From an uncultured Lachnospiraceae bacterium (lineage in GTDB: Bacteria; Bacillota; Clostridia; Lachnospirales; Lachnospiraceae): a stretch of 14,518 nt of DNA. Position numbers and translations under genes: made by a program. Positions 14,167 to 14,518 of the stretch are shown here, piece by piece (within the stretch, counting starts at the first letter, position 1; each line of letters begins with the position of its first letter). The stretch covers positions 1-14,518 of the forward strand of contig CAJKQE010000056.1 in assembly GCA_905201915.1 (NCBI GenBank). The letters run 5' to 3'. The notes below the pieces were generated by a model. The model saw nothing but the letters and a program-made list of their open reading frames with translations, ran no database searches and had not been told where the DNA came from.

Positions 14167-14518
14167 TTATGCCATCTTTCCAGATGCATCTACATAGTAG
14201 CCGTCAATCCATTTACTGGTTGCCATTGTTCCGTCTGTATTCATATAATACCAATCAGAACCTACCTGTACCCAACCGGTTTCCATAGAACCATCTGTAT
14301 TCAGATAATACCAATGTCCTCCTACAGATACCCAGCCTGTTTCCATAACGCCGCTGTTATCCAGATGATACCAAGTATTTCCTACCTGTAACCAGCCTGT
14401 TTCCATAACACCGTCTTCATTCAGATAGTACCAATGTCCTTCTACAAGTACCCAGCCTGTTTTCATTGCTCCGTCTGTGTTCAGATAATACCAATGTCCT
14501 CCTACAGATACCCAGCCT
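14167..14518 (-). CDS. C-terminal part of a cell-wall/choline-binding repeat protein (cut by window edge)
   Basis: Only the 3' end of this gene is in the window; the frame stays open to the edge, so the Met at 14464-14466 is internal and not a start. The protein shows five consecutive 20-residue repeats of the CW_binding type, each of the form GWVxVGxxWYYLNxDGxMxT, then a closing half repeat (SKWIDGYYVDASGKMA). Such repeats form beta-solenoid modules that hold secreted enzymes or surface proteins to choline-bearing or other wall polymers, or bind glucans. The catalytic or adhesin part would be N-terminal, outside this window, so the function of the whole protein cannot be given. The repeat unit is 60 bp at DNA level. 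A terminator follows. Confidence 0.9.
   Translation of the reverse strand, partial: GWVSVGGHWYYLNTDGAMKTGWVLVEGHWYYLNEDGVMETGWLQVGNTWYHLDNSGVMETGWVSVGGHWYYLNTDGSMETGWVQVGSDWYYMNTDGTMATSKWIDGYYVDASGKMA
14180..14518 (-). repeat. 60-bp tandem repeats coding the cell-wall-binding modules
   Basis: The 20-residue module is encoded by 60-bp units with blocks near-identical at DNA level, for example CCTACAGATACCCAGCCT at about 14321-14338 and again at 14501-14518. This pattern favours unit gain and loss by recombination. The array continues beyond the window. Confidence 0.8.

Overview
The window looks like chromosomal DNA of a low-G+C anaerobic Firmicute, most likely a gut Lachnospiraceae (Blautia/Ruminococcus/Clostridium cluster XIVa type). 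This rests on AT-rich intergenic DNA with GG-rich Shine-Dalgarno sites, an RF2 and a SecA of clostridial type, a PheB-like ACT protein beside an ApgM-like enzyme, and cell-wall-binding repeats of the kind common in this family. The assignment is recognition by eye, not a database result. Most genes lie on the minus strand; two small membrane-protein genes lie on the plus strand.

Region 1 (about 1-5960, minus strand). A run tex - M24 aminopeptidase P - marR has short spacers of 18 bp and then 5-11 bp, so it is probably one operon. Its promoter, upstream of tex, carries a 7+7 bp palindrome over the -10. Downstream, and probably with its own promoter, is a GMP synthase gene. Its N-terminal glutaminase domain has lost the catalytic cysteine and about 95 residues containing the His-Glu pair, while the ATP pyrophosphatase and dimerisation domains are intact. 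It is probably an ammonia-dependent XMP aminase.

Region 2 (about 6000-8175). Three short membrane-protein genes of uncharacterised families (DUF4190-like, DUF2752, DUF975) sit together. The first two converge on a shared terminator. The last two diverge from a 212-bp spacer that contains a hairpin-dense segment of about 130 bp bounded by a 10-bp direct repeat. It looks like a small non-coding insertion element (MITE/REP-like) and appears to carry promoters firing both ways.

Region 3 (about 8188-9910, minus strand). An ACT-domain protein of the PheB/UPF0735 type is followed 11 bp later by an ApgM-type enzyme annotated by homology as cofactor-independent phosphoglycerate mutase. The pairing suggests amino-acid metabolism, possibly an alternative homoserine kinase.

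Region 4 (about 9916-14036, minus strand). secA, a terminator-like hairpin, an 80-residue protein of unknown function and prfB follow in order. prfB is one continuous frame starting at TTG, without the usual in-frame stop of the programmed +1 frameshift. The small gene lies 12 bp before prfB, and a perfect 11-bp hairpin abuts its ribosome binding site.

Region 5 (14074-14518). This is the 3' end of a surface or secreted protein gene made of 20-residue cell-wall-binding repeats, cut by the window edge, followed by its terminator.

I saw no CRISPR array, tRNA, rRNA, transposase gene or phage gene. The best candidates for something undescribed are the glutaminase-less GMP synthase, the hairpin element with its mobile promoters, the 80-residue protein between secA and prfB, and the DUF membrane-protein cluster.
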